Below, in pieces: positions 16,798 through 26,532 of a stretch of DNA of 64,000 bases. A model generated the notes under the pieces. That model saw nothing but the letters and a program-made list of their open reading frames with translations, was not told the DNA's origin and did not search any database. Position 1 is the first letter of the stretch. The number at the start of each line of letters is the position of its first letter. Where the stretch lies: positions 2,790,001 to 2,854,000 of the forward strand of contig NZ_CP042412.1 in assembly GCF_007954505.1 (NCBI RefSeq). Reading direction: 5' to 3'. This DNA is from Microbacterium sp. CBA3102 (GTDB lineage Bacteria; Actinomycetota; Actinomycetes; Actinomycetales; Microbacteriaceae). A program made the position numbers and the translations under genes.

Positions 16798-18577
16798 ATG
16801 GCCGCCGCGCACCGCATGCCTCTGACGCCGTTCGTCGACGTTCTGCCGTTGCCCGAGCGCCTGCTCGCGCGCGATCACAACGGCCGTCTGACGGTGCGGA
16901 TCCGTACCGGCTCGCACAGCTTCCATCGCGATCTGCCCCGGTCGCGTGTGTGGGGCTACGACGGCACGCTCCCAGGCCCGACGATCGAGGCTGAGCGCGG
17001 CCACCCGGTCCGCGTCGAGTGGCGCAACGAGCTTGACGGCGGGCTGCCCGTCATCGTAACGATGGCCGGCGACGAGGTCGACGCCGACGGTGTGCCTGTG
17101 CAGTGCAGTCCCGGTCTGAGCGGCGGCACGCCGGACCCGCACGCCGCGGCGCTGACGGGACACTCGGTCGTGCACCTGCACGGTGGCCTGACACCGGCCG
17201 TGTACGACGGCTGGACCGAGAACCTCTTCGCACCCGGCCAGCTCGCCGTATTTGACTACCCGATGGACCAACGCGCGACGCTGCTCTGGTACCACGACCA
17301 CGTGATGGGCGTCACTCGGTTCGACGTATACGCCGGGCTGGCGGGACTGTGGATCATCCGCGACCAGCGCGAACGTGACCTCGGGCTGCCCGAGGGACCA
17401 CCGTACGAGGTGCCGCTGCTGCTGCAGGACCGTAACTTCGGACTCGACGAGGGCGGTCGGCTGACCGGCCAGCTGGTGCACAAGACCGACCCTGGGGTGA
17501 TGGAGGCCTTCGCGCCGTTCACGGTCGTCAACGGCAAAGTCTGGCCTATCCTCGACGTCCAGCCCGCCACGTACCGCTTCCGCGTGCTCAACGGCTCCAA
17601 CGCCCGCACCTTCCGGCTCGTGCTGCTGCGAGACGGCGTGCCCGAATTCGATCGCATCACTCAGATCGGCACCGACTCGGGCCTACTCCGCGAGCCCGTC
17701 GCGCTGCCATCCGACGGGCTGGTCCTCGCCTCAGCCGAGCGCGCCGACCTGCTCGTCGACTTCTCGGACCTTCAACCGGGCACCGAGCTCACGCTCTACA
17801 ACACCGCCGGCGCTCCGTTCGATGGCGCGCCCTTTCCCGCCGCTGATGCCGCCGATGCCGCGGATCTCGACGCGCTGCTGCCGTACCCCCAGGTCATGCG
17901 TTTCCGTGTCGTCCCGGCCCGGTCGCGCACCGTCCGGTGCCCGCGAACTGGCGACCGACTTCGCCCTGCCAAAACCCGAGGAGCTGGACGCGGCGCCGCG
18001 GCGTGCCATCGCGCTTGTCGAGCGCGAGTTCGAGGACGTACCCAACATGCTGACCATGCGTGAGCTCGCCGTTGTCGACGACGAGGACGAGACGACCGGT
18101 CCGCTGATCACCCTCACCGACGGCGACCACACGACGCGCTACCGCGCGGTTGCCGCCCACTTCGAGGACACCGCCACGTTCTTCCCGATGCTCGGCCAGT
18201 ACGAGATCTGGCAGCTCATCAACCTCACCGATGACACGCACCCCATCCACATCCACCTCGATCCCTTCCAGGTCCTCGCGCGCCGGCCCATCGGCTGGGA
18301 GATCCCCGACGACGGCATCGGCGATCTCGACCTCAGCGCGCGGATCACTCTCGGTCGCGACCCCGACGACGAGCTCGACCACGTCATCGACGCCAACGAG
18401 CGCGGGCTCAAAGACACAGTCCGCGTCAACCCCCACGAAATCGTCGAGATCGCCGTCCGGTTCCACGCCTACAGCGGCCGCTACATGTACCACTGCCACA
18501 TCCTCGAGCACGAGGATCGCGATATGATGCGGCCCTTTGTGACCATGCCTCCCGAACTCATGCCGTTCATGGCGTGA
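16798..18577 (+). pseudogene. Multicopper oxidase split by one frameshift
   Basis: Two adjoining frames together encode a complete CotA/bilirubin-oxidase-like multicopper oxidase. The first, 16798 to about 17910, carries GYDGTLPGPTIEAERG, the type 2/3 copper motif HLHGG and WYHDHVMGVTRFDVYAGLAG. The second, about 17930 to 18577, carries the blue-copper side: HPIHIHLDPFQVL and MYHCHILEHEDRDMM. All four copper-binding motifs survive, but a shift between about 17905 and 17945 (from RFRVVPARS to ARELATDFALPKPEEL) separates them. If the shift is real the enzyme lacks its type 1 copper site and is dead. If it is an assembly error the gene is intact with about 590 residues. No export signal is seen, which fits spore-coat-type CotA homologues that are cytoplasmic at synthesis. 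Confidence 0.85.
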
Positions 18578-18734
18578 CCCTGGCACGTCAGGAGCGCCAG
18601 GGAATACAATCGATTCGCCATGTTGAAGTGGGAGACGGGCAGCCACTTCTGCTGGCCCTGCACTGTACGACGCGCCAGGCCCGCGAACATCGAATCTGCT
18701 GGGCGCCCGTTCGCGTTTGAGAAGGAGTACGAGA

Positions 18735-19519
<785 letters not shown>

Positions 19520-19665
19520 GTCATCACTGACCGTCTCACCACCCGCCGCGCGTCGGCGTGTGACCCTCCGGGCGCCCTCCGGTATCGGCAGCTCAGCCGC
19601 AGACCGAGCAGTCGGAAAGGCCTCGTGAAGATCAGACGAAGTCACGACCGGATCGTACTCACCTG

Positions 19666-19697
19666 CCCTCGACGCGACCTGCGTCGGGGGGCTTTTT
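19666..19697 (+). terminator. Rho-independent terminator
   Basis: The stem CCCTCGACGC pairs with GCGTCGGGGG (one G-T pair) around loop GACCT and is followed by GCTTTTT. It lies 147 bases after the dehydrogenase stop on the plus strand. Confidence 0.75.
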
Positions 19698-19776
19698 CGC
19701 GCCCACAAATCGGCGCCCAGTGGTGCAGCCACCTCGATACGCCTGTACTGAATTACGTATCGAACGCGTCAGCCGC

Positions 19777-20444
19777 AACCTCCGCGAGCTCGAGGTCAGG
19801 GCGCGCACGCACGTCCGGCGGGTTCTGCCTGCCGGGACGCTCACCGCGCGTCGAGGGCTCCCGGCGAATGTGGTGTTCGCAGCCGCCTTGTCCATGGCGT
19901 TCTTCACCGCAGACCTGTTCATTCCGCTCGCCCTTACCAGCGTGCGAGGATCAGCGCTACACTCGCCGGGATCGTCCTGACCGCAGGCATCATCGGGTGG
20001 ACCGCCGGCGCCTATGCCCCGCCCGGCTCCTGAAGTGGGGCATGACCAAGGGGGGGCATCGCGCGCCTCGGAGCGATTCTCGTCATCGCGGGTTTGACGG
20101 TGATCGGTGCCGTGATCCTCACCACCGTCCCCGTCCCCGTCGCCGCCGTGGGCTGGATCATCGCCGGGCTCGGCGCCGGTCTCGGTTTCACGATCAACTC
20201 CATCGCCGTCCTCGATGATGCCGCTGGCACGGTCGGGCGCGCCTCATCGCAGATGGAGCTCGGCAACCAGGCCGGCATCGCCATCGGCACCGGGCTCGCC
20301 GGTGCCCTGGTCGCCACCATGGGCGCCACTGCAGCCGGACTAAGCGGCGTCCTCGTCGTCGCTGGGGCCGGCGTCGTACTCGCTCTCCTCGCCCCCACGA
20401 GGTTCGCCGAAACCCACCCACCCTTGACTCCCCCCGAAAGATGA
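19777..20444 (+). pseudogene. C-terminal half of an MFS transporter with three frameshifts
   Basis: Pieces in three frames line up as the second half of a drug-exporter-like MFS protein. The first piece has VRRVLPAGTLTARRGLP, then FAAALSMAFFTADLFIPLAL; the second has AGIVLTAGIIGWTAGAYA; the third has RLLKWGMTKGG; the fourth has IARLGAILVIAGLTVIGA continuing to the stop at 20444. The shifts lie at about 19942 (one base lost), 20018 (one base lost) and the seven-G run at 20050-20056 (one base extra). The N-terminal half is absent, so the gene was truncated before or while decaying. The last part alone, from 20094, reads open for 116 residues with four hydrophobic stretches. Confidence 0.75.
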
Positions 20445-20486
20445 TGCTGACTTGGACTCGAAGTCCGAGCACAAAAGGAGAACACA

Positions 20487-20966
20487 ATGACCATCAACGA
20501 CATCGGGCCCCGCCCGAACGCGTTCGACATCGAAGAGGCCACCCGGCGGAACGAGAACTACCGCAGCGTGGCGTGGACCGGGAAGTATTTGCAGGTCACG
20601 CTGATGTCTATCCCGGTCGGGGAGTCCATCGGCCTGGAGGTCCACCAGAACACCGATCAGTTCCTGCGCCTCGATGCCGGACAGGGCAGGGCCGTCATGG
20701 GCCCGGCCAAGGACCGGCTCGACTTCGAGCAAAACGTCTCGGATGGGTGGTCTGTCCAGGTCCCCGCCGGCACCTGGCATGACGTGATCAACACTGGCGA
20801 CGAACCGCTGCGCCTCTACGCGATTTATGCCCCGGTGCACCACGCACCTGGCATCACCCAGGGAACCAGCGACAAGGCAGAACAAGACGAAGCGACCGGT
20901 AAGGACGAGCCTCCCGTATGGACCGTCCAGCCCGAGGACAGCGCGCCGGACGAGCACGCCAACTGA
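20487..20966 (+). CDS. Cupin-domain protein
   Basis: An intact 159-residue small cupin. The first cupin motif lies at SIGLEVHQNTDQFLRLDAGQ and the second at VQVPAGTWHDVINTGDEPLR, giving metal-ligand candidates His and Glu/Gln in motif 1 and His in motif 2. LYAIYAPVHHAPGITQGT completes a barrel typical of proteins annotated as mannose-6-phosphate-isomerase-like cupins. The tail is acidic and unstructured. AAAAGGAG is a strong ribosome binding site 6-7 bases upstream. It follows the decayed MFS gene and has no other functional partner here; the reaction is unknown. Confidence 0.85.
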   Translation: MTINDIGPRPNAFDIEEATRRNENYRSVAWTGKYLQVTLMSIPVGESIGLEVHQNTDQFLRLDAGQGRAVMGPAKDRLDFEQNVSDGWSVQVPAGTWHDVINTGDEPLRLYAIYAPVHHAPGITQGTSDKAEQDEATGKDEPPVWTVQPEDSAPDEHAN

Positions 20967-21564
20967 CGTCTACTTGTGTCACCGCTCCGTAAGGATGTTG
21001 CGGACGAGGATCGTCTTGGTCCACCCCGGGCAGCGCGCCACGCTCCCGCCCCTCACGCTGGTAGGTCTGACGATCACGGATGTCGAGGACCTCGACTGGG
21101 CCTCGTGTCAGAGTGTCGGCAAGGCCGCATGGTTCCTCGGGCAGGCCAACACTGTGCCCTGTCTGCGACACCGTGCGATCACAGAACGCCGCCACAAAGC
21201 GTCAAACTCCACACGCATGCGAACGATGCATCTGGCGGCGGAGAAAGCGGGTGCCCAGAAGCCGCTGGCAAAAATTTCACCGAGCTAAGAGGACGCCCGC
21301 CGAAAACGATCGTTTACGGCCGGCCTGGATGTAGGGGGCGTGACGGCTGCCACAAACGGTCGCCGCAATCAGCAGGGGGTTCCGGCGGGCCCGCGCGACG
21401 GGGTGCCTCGTGTCGTATGGGCTACGCGACGCCCGTCGCGGTTCGGCTGGCGTTACGCACCAGGTGGCGTCGATGTGACGTCTCGTGTATCTAGAGGGCG
21501 GACATGACGCGGAATCCAGGACGACACTTGACTCTGACACTGTGGAAGGCGAGAGAACTGAGAC
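20967..21564. other. Intergenic DNA with the second palindrome copy
   Basis: No convincing gene on either strand. It holds the palindrome at 21299-21320 and, just before the MerR gene, a TTGACT element at about 21528 that may be the -35 box of that gene's promoter. Confidence 0.4.
21299..21320. repeat. Palindromic repeat, copy 2 (core AAACGATCGTTT)
   Basis: A 22-bp palindrome with one mismatched pair, core AAACGATCGTTT, outer arms GCCG and CGGC. Confidence 0.6.
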
Positions 21565-22368
21565 ATGTTATCCATAGGAGCCTTCGCGCAGGTCGGCCAG
21601 GTGACCCACCGGATGCTGCGGCATTGGGACACCGCTGGTCTGCTCGTACCAGCTCACGTCGACGAGTGCAGCGGCTACCGTTCCTACGATCCCTCGCAAC
21701 TTGAGCGCCTGCATCGGATCGTTGCACTGCGGCAACTGGGCTTCGGTCTCGACGACATCTCGTCGATTCTTGAGCGCGGAGTCGACGCGAATCGCATCGC
21801 CGCTCTGCTGCGTATCCGACGCGCTGAGGTCGAGCAGGAACACCGCATCGCTGCTGACCGACTCGTTGACGTGGAACGGCGGCTCCAACTTATCGAGAAG
21901 GAGAACCACATGTCCCAGATAGAGATCGTTGAGAAGTCGCTGCCCGCTGTCCGCCTGGCCGCCCGCCGGGTAGTCGTCGCAGATCAACCTGAGGTCGCAA
22001 GCGTGGTGGGTCCCGCGTTCGATGCCGTTTCCGAGATCATCGGCGATGAGTGCGGGTCTCTGACGACGCCGATCGCACAGTACGAGACGATTGAAGCCGG
22101 TCTGCAGGTCATCGCCGGCTACGCCTACAACGGGCCCGTCCGCGATGGCTTCGAAGTTGTCGACCTGCCCGCTGCTGATGCGGCCGTGTGTGGCATCCAT
22201 CTCGGTTCCATGGATCACATCGCCGAAAGCTGGCAAGCGATCCACGCTGAGATATTTGCTAGAGGGCTTGTTCACGCAGGGCCGTGTCGGGAACTCTATG
22301 TCCGGGCGATCTCGGAAAACCAATCCGATTGGGTGACGGAGTTGCAGCAGCCTGTTCGTCGCAGCTGA
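21565..22368 (+). CDS. MerR-family regulator with GyrI-like effector domain
   Basis: A 267-residue BmrR/TipA-like activator. The winged helix is MLSIGAFAQVGQVTHRMLRH, then YDPSQLERLHRIVALRQLGF with the usual LDDISSIL. A dimerisation helix (VEQEHRIAADRLVDVERRL) follows. The C-terminal part from about residue 115 (EIVEKSLPAVRLAARRV, IAGYAYNGP, VVDLPAADAAVCGIHLGSM, HAGPCRELYV) matches the GyrI-like small-molecule-binding fold. It probably senses a drug or toxic organic compound. A partner efflux gene may be the decayed MFS upstream or none. It is intact in one frame. Confidence 0.9.
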   Translation: MLSIGAFAQVGQVTHRMLRHWDTAGLLVPAHVDECSGYRSYDPSQLERLHRIVALRQLGFGLDDISSILERGVDANRIAALLRIRRAEVEQEHRIAADRLVDVERRLQLIEKENHMSQIEIVEKSLPAVRLAARRVVVADQPEVASVVGPAFDAVSEIIGDECGSLTTPIAQYETIEAGLQVIAGYAYNGPVRDGFEVVDLPAADAAVCGIHLGSMDHIAESWQAIHAEIFARGLVHAGPCRELYVRAISENQSDWVTELQQPVRRS

Positions 22369-22431
22369 AGACCGTCTATGTCGAACCTGCATTCCCTCTG
22401 GCTGCTGTCATCAGGGCGGTCATGTTCGCTC

Positions 22432-22453
22432 GCCGAAAACGATCGTTTTCGGC
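22432..22453. repeat. Palindromic repeat, copy 3 (perfect)
   Basis: A 22-bp perfect palindrome with core AAAACGATCGTTTT and outer arms GCCG and CGGC, in the gap between the MerR and GntR genes. Confidence 0.65.
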
Positions 22454-22584
22454 AGGTCCACTCCCACAACCTGTGCCCAGGCTGGCTCAGGCCGCGCCGT
22501 AAAAACACCCCGCCATTCTCTTGTTGTCTTTTGTAGAGTATGCGACTAGTATCTATGTTGTATTCAGAAACAAGGGGGGCAAGC

Positions 22585-23242
22585 GTGACCGAATCTGGTG
22601 CCGCTAGCCATGCATCCGCGTCCGAGGTTGCCTACCACCATTTGCGTGCCCAGATCTTGGATGGCGCGTTACTTGGGGGGAAGCATGATCAGCGAGGGGA
22701 TGGTGGCCAACGAGCTTGGTATGAGTCGCACTCCGGTGCGTGAGGCGTTCCTGCGACTGCAGGGCGAGGGGTGGTTGCGTTTGTACCCCAAGCGCGGTGC
22801 GTTCGTCGTTGAGGTGAGGCCACACGAACGCGAGGAGATCGTGCGGGCGCGCGTTCTCCTCGAGTCGGATGCCGTCTCCCGGGTCTCGGGCGATGCCCGG
22901 CTGCGTTCCGAACTTGTCGAGCGACTGCAGACGATCCTCGGGGGGCAGCGTGATGCCGCTGCGCGGGAAGACCTTCACGGCTTCGCGGTCCTGGACGCGG
23001 ACTTTCACGCTGCGGTCGTCGATGCCGGCGGAAACCGTCTGCTATCGGACTTTTTCGCGTCGTTGAGCGATCGGCAGAGGCGGATGACGGCGCGATCGCT
23101 GTGGAAGCGCGCGGACCGCCTCGAGGGGGTCCTCGACGACCACACCGAGCTCGCGCGGCTGATCGATGGTGCGCATAGCGACGCATTCCGAATCGCGCTC
23201 GAATCTCACATCCGGCGTACACATCGGGAGCTGTTGCCATGA
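22585..23242 (+). pseudogene. GntR-family (FadR/FCD) regulator with a +1 frameshift in a G run
   Basis: The frame begins at GTG 22585 behind AAGGGGGG and gives the wHTH opening SEVAYHHLRAQILDGALLGG. It continues only in the next frame: ISEGMVANELGMSRTPVREAF, LRLQGEGWLRLYPKRGAFVVE, then the FCD effector domain with VLLESDAVSRV, LDADFHAAVVDAGGN and LESHIRRTHRELLP. The shift lies in the six-G run 22675-22680; with five Gs the protein would be complete, about 218 residues. Its stop overlaps the next gene's ATG as ATGA, showing that the two were an operon: a regulator and the transporter it controls. Confidence 0.85.
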
Positions 23243-24473
23243 GTATCACGGACTCCCTCCCGATCCCGGATGCGGGTCCTCGGCACCGCATCCGCCCCTG
23301 GATGGCCGTGTGCGCGGCGCTCTTCGCGGTCGCGTGGGGTGGTAACGAATTCACCCCCCCTGCTGGTGATGTACCGACAGGAGGACGAGATGACGCCTCT
23401 CGTGCTCGACGTTCTGCTCGGTGCGTACGTTCTCGGTATCGTGCCCGCTCTGATCCTCGGAGGCCCTCTCTCCGACCGATTCGGACGCCGGCCGTTCTTC
23501 CTTCCTGCTCCGCTCGTCGCTGTCGCTGGGAGCGTTCTGCTCGCGCTGGGCGCTTCATCGCCGACCGTGTTGTTCGCCGGGCGAGTTCTCTCGGGTGTGG
23601 CGCTGGGGTTGGTTATGGCGGTGGGGACTGCCTGGGTGAAGGAGCTGTCGCAGGCGCCGTTCGACACCGGAGCCCGGGAAGGGAGCGGCGCAGGGCGCGC
23701 GGCGCTCGCCCTCACAGCGGGCTTTGCCCTGGGCGCGGGGGTTGCTGCGGCGCTCGCGCAATTCGGGCCCGCACCGCAGCAGAGCCCATACTTCGTGCAC
23801 ATCGTGCTAGCCATCGCATCATTCTCGCTGCTGTGGCGGGTGCCGGAGAGTAGGCGGACAAGTGATGACGGTCGGCCGTTACTCGAGGACTTGAAGATTC
23901 CGTCCGCTGTGCATCGTCGCTTCCTTTTCGTCGTCGTGCCCATGGCGCCCTGGGTCTTCGGCACAGCGGCCAGTGCCTACGCGATACTGCCTGGCCTGAT
24001 GATGTCGAAGGCTCCGGGCTTGGAGATCGCGATGAGCGGGCTCCTGTGTGTGATCGCACTAGGATGCGGCGTCGGCGCGCAGCGGATTGCGGGCCGCTTC
24101 GATGACCCCGGCTCGGCCCGCGGTGTCGGCTTGGCGCTCGCAGTCACCGTCGTGGGGGATGGTGCTGGCGGCCGTCGCGGTCGGTCTCGACTCGTTGGCG
24201 TGGGTCGTCGTCGCCGCTGCCGCGCTCGGGGCTGCGTATGGACTCTTGCTCGTTGGTGGTCTCCGCGAGATTCAGCGTATCGCCGGCCCCGACGATCTCG
24301 CGGGGCTCACGGCCGTGTACTACTCGCTGACCTACATCGGATTCTTCATCCCGGCCGTTCTTGCGCTAGTGGGTGCGTGGCTCCCGTACACGGTCATGTT
24401 CGTCATCGGCGCGGTTCTTGCGCTCATCAGTTTCAGCATCGTCGCTCTGAGCTGGCACAGGCACCTTCCGTAG
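23239..24473 (+). pseudogene. MFS transporter with two homopolymer frameshifts
   Basis: Three frames together give a complete MFS transporter of about 410 residues. Frame one has RPWMAVCAALFAVAWGGNEF. Frame two has LVLDVLLGAYVLGIVPALIL, GGPLSDRFGRRPFF (the MFS signature loop), LFAGRVLSGVALGLVMAVGT and PWVFGTAASAYAILPGLM. Frame three has VLAAVAVGLDSLAWVVVAAA and LTAVYYSLTYIGFFIPAVLA to the stop at 24473. The shifts are one extra C in the seven-C run 23354-23360 and one extra G in the five-G run 24154-24158. Removing both restores the gene. It is coupled to the GntR regulator. The substrate is unknown. Confidence 0.85.
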
Positions 24474-24921
24474 CGCGTCGCCGGGCATCGCCGTCCGATG
24501 GGACTGGCAGCGCGGTTGCTCCGGAGGCAGCCGCCAGGCTCCGAGCTGCTTGCGATGCCCGCGGGCCGGTCGCCGTCAAGGACGCCATGCAGTCGAGGTG
24601 CAGCGGGAGTGGCATGGTGACGTCTGCGCCCCGGGCGCCTGTGATCGCGCCTCCGCACGGCCGTGCGAAAGATCAGGTTCACCGCGTATCGCGACAGGTC
24701 GATCAGTATGGCAGCCATGAGCGGTCCGATCGCGAGTGTCCTCGCGACATTGAGGATACTGAGATCGCGCGCGTCGCTTTTCCTCAGGAAGTATGCGGAT
24801 GGACATCGCCATGCTGCATCCAAGATATGGAGGACTCGCCCGAATCGTCGTCGACAGTCTCCCGCGACACGGAGTCCGTCGTCGGCAGTGGGCTATGTCA
24901 TCATGCGGCGCCCGTAGGAGT
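24474..24921. other. Intergenic DNA between converging MFS and gadC genes
   Basis: No gene is supported. A minus-strand frame starting at 24823 has a plausible first 60 residues (ILNVARTLAIGPLMAAIL and SRYAVNLIFRTAVRRR) but then becomes low-complexity, so it may be a small remnant. No terminator hairpin with a T-run was seen. Confidence 0.3.
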
Positions 24922-26505
24922 TCAGTCCTCGTGACGTATCGGATTCACCAGAACGATGTCGGTGCTCGATTTCTCCGCCGTGCTCCGTCGGTCCCAGGTT
25001 GGGCGGCGCACGGCGTAAAAGACCAGCGGAGGGCCGCCCAGTAGCAGCACGACGACGGCGACGACCAGGGGGTAGGTGGCATCGGAGAGCCCAGAGAACC
25101 CGGTAGGGCGGATGAAGGCGAGAATGAAGGCTGCGGCGCAGGAGATGAAACCCAAGCCTGCCACCAGGGGCATCACAGGCGTCCGGTAGCTACGAACAAC
25201 CCTTGGTTGCGTCCGGCGCAGCCGGATCGCGGCGGCGAACATCAGCATGTACATGATGAGGTAGAGCGCTGCTGCCATGTCCACCAGGGCGACGAATGCT
25301 GTGTTGCCATTGGGGACGAGGACGAAGAGCAGTGCGAGCAACGTCACGATCACTCCTTGCACCGCGAGGATGCCCACCTGCACCCCTGCCTTGTTCCGGC
25401 GCTGGAGCAACGGCGGAAGCAGTCCCGTCCGCGCGGCGGCGAGCAGGCCGCGTGAGGGCCCGGCAATCCACGTCACCACCGAGGCGAAAGCACCGAGTGC
25501 GACGAGCAGCGAGATCACCGGTGTGCCCCACGAGATGCCCCAGTGGTCGAAGAAGGTCTGGAAGGCCAGGTTGATGCCGTTGGTCACCCCGAGGTCGGTT
25601 TGCGGCACGGCCACGGCGATCGCGATTGTGGGGAGGATGAACACACCCAGGATGAGGATCGTGGCGAAGGCTATCGATCGGGGAAAGCCGCGTCCCGGGT
25701 TCTTCAGATCGTTCGCGTGCACCGCATTGACTTCCATGCCTGCATAGGCGAGAACGTTCGAGACTACGAGGACGATCGCGGCGATCCCGGTCCAGGGCGG
25801 TATGACCGCTGAAGGCTGTAGTGAGGTCTCGGAATGTTCTCCCGTGCCCAGCCAGAGCGCTCCGAGCGCGATCAGGAGAACCGCGGGGAGGATCGTGCCG
25901 AAGATCCCGCTCCAGCTGCCGACTTTGGCGAAGAGGTTGCCGCCGGCGAGAGTGATGAGAGTCGATCCCCAGTAGAGGACGAGGATGACGATGGCGGTGT
26001 AGATCCCGCTCTGTGCGAGATCGGGCTTTCCGACGACGAACGACAAGCTTGCCGCGATGAAGGCGATCTGCGTGGGATACCACACGACGTTCTGAATCCA
26101 CTGGAGCCAGATCGCGACGAACCCTGCGCGTTCGCCGAAGGCCTCACGCACCCAGGTGAAGATGCCGCCTTTCCACCCCGTTGCCAGCTCCGCTGCCACG
26201 AGCGCGGTCGGCACGAGGAACAGAATCGCGGGGATGACGAAGAGCGTGATGGAGCCCAGGCCATAGGTGGCCATTGCGGGCAGGGATCGCAGCGACGCCA
26301 CCACTACCACCGTGAGCATTGACAGCTGCACGACCGACATGTAGGCCGTCGCTCCTGCCGCGGGGGCGCCAATCGCCGGCCCTGTGTGGTTTCTTGGGCG
26401 GCGGTTACCCGATCGGCCGTACGGATGAGGTTTGACGTGCTCCGCCGTAGGGGCCTGAGTGCCGTCCGCGCGCTCGTCCGGTCCTGCGGACTCGTGGTGA
26501 GACAT
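24922..26505 (-). CDS. gadC: Glutamate/GABA antiporter (APC superfamily)
   Basis: A 527-residue APC-superfamily amino-acid transporter with about 12 hydrophobic segments, such as LSMLTVVVVASLRSLPAMAT, YTAIVILVLYWGSTLITLAG and AAIVLVVSNVLAYAGMEVN. The substrate-site stretch YAGMEVNAVHANDLKNP and the gate region WIAGPSRGLLAAARTGLLPP are hallmarks of GadC-like glutamate:GABA exchangers. It takes up glutamate in exchange for GABA made by GadB, so each cycle removes a proton from the cytosol. It follows the decarboxylase gene by 27 bases and must be co-transcribed with it. A Pro/His-rich N-terminal tail of about 50 residues precedes the first helix. Confidence 0.9.
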   Translation of the reverse strand: MSHHESAGPDERADGTQAPTAEHVKPHPYGRSGNRRPRNHTGPAIGAPAAGATAYMSVVQLSMLTVVVVASLRSLPAMATYGLGSITLFVIPAILFLVPTALVAAELATGWKGGIFTWVREAFGERAGFVAIWLQWIQNVVWYPTQIAFIAASLSFVVGKPDLAQSGIYTAIVILVLYWGSTLITLAGGNLFAKVGSWSGIFGTILPAVLLIALGALWLGTGEHSETSLQPSAVIPPWTGIAAIVLVVSNVLAYAGMEVNAVHANDLKNPGRGFPRSIAFATILILGVFILPTIAIAVAVPQTDLGVTNGINLAFQTFFDHWGISWGTPVISLLVALGAFASVVTWIAGPSRGLLAAARTGLLPPLLQRRNKAGVQVGILAVQGVIVTLLALLFVLVPNGNTAFVALVDMAAALYLIMYMLMFAAAIRLRRTQPRVVRSYRTPVMPLVAGLGFISCAAAFILAFIRPTGFSGLSDATYPLVVAVVVLLLGGPPLVFYAVRRPTWDRRSTAEKSSTDIVLVNPIRHED

Positions 26506-26532
26506 CAGCTCGTCCCTTCCTTGTGCTCTGGG

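Noticed and set aside
24332..24823. Minus-strand frame with a plausible hydrophobic start
   Set aside because: Only the first 60 residues look protein-like; the rest lies over the MFS gene end and is low-complexity.
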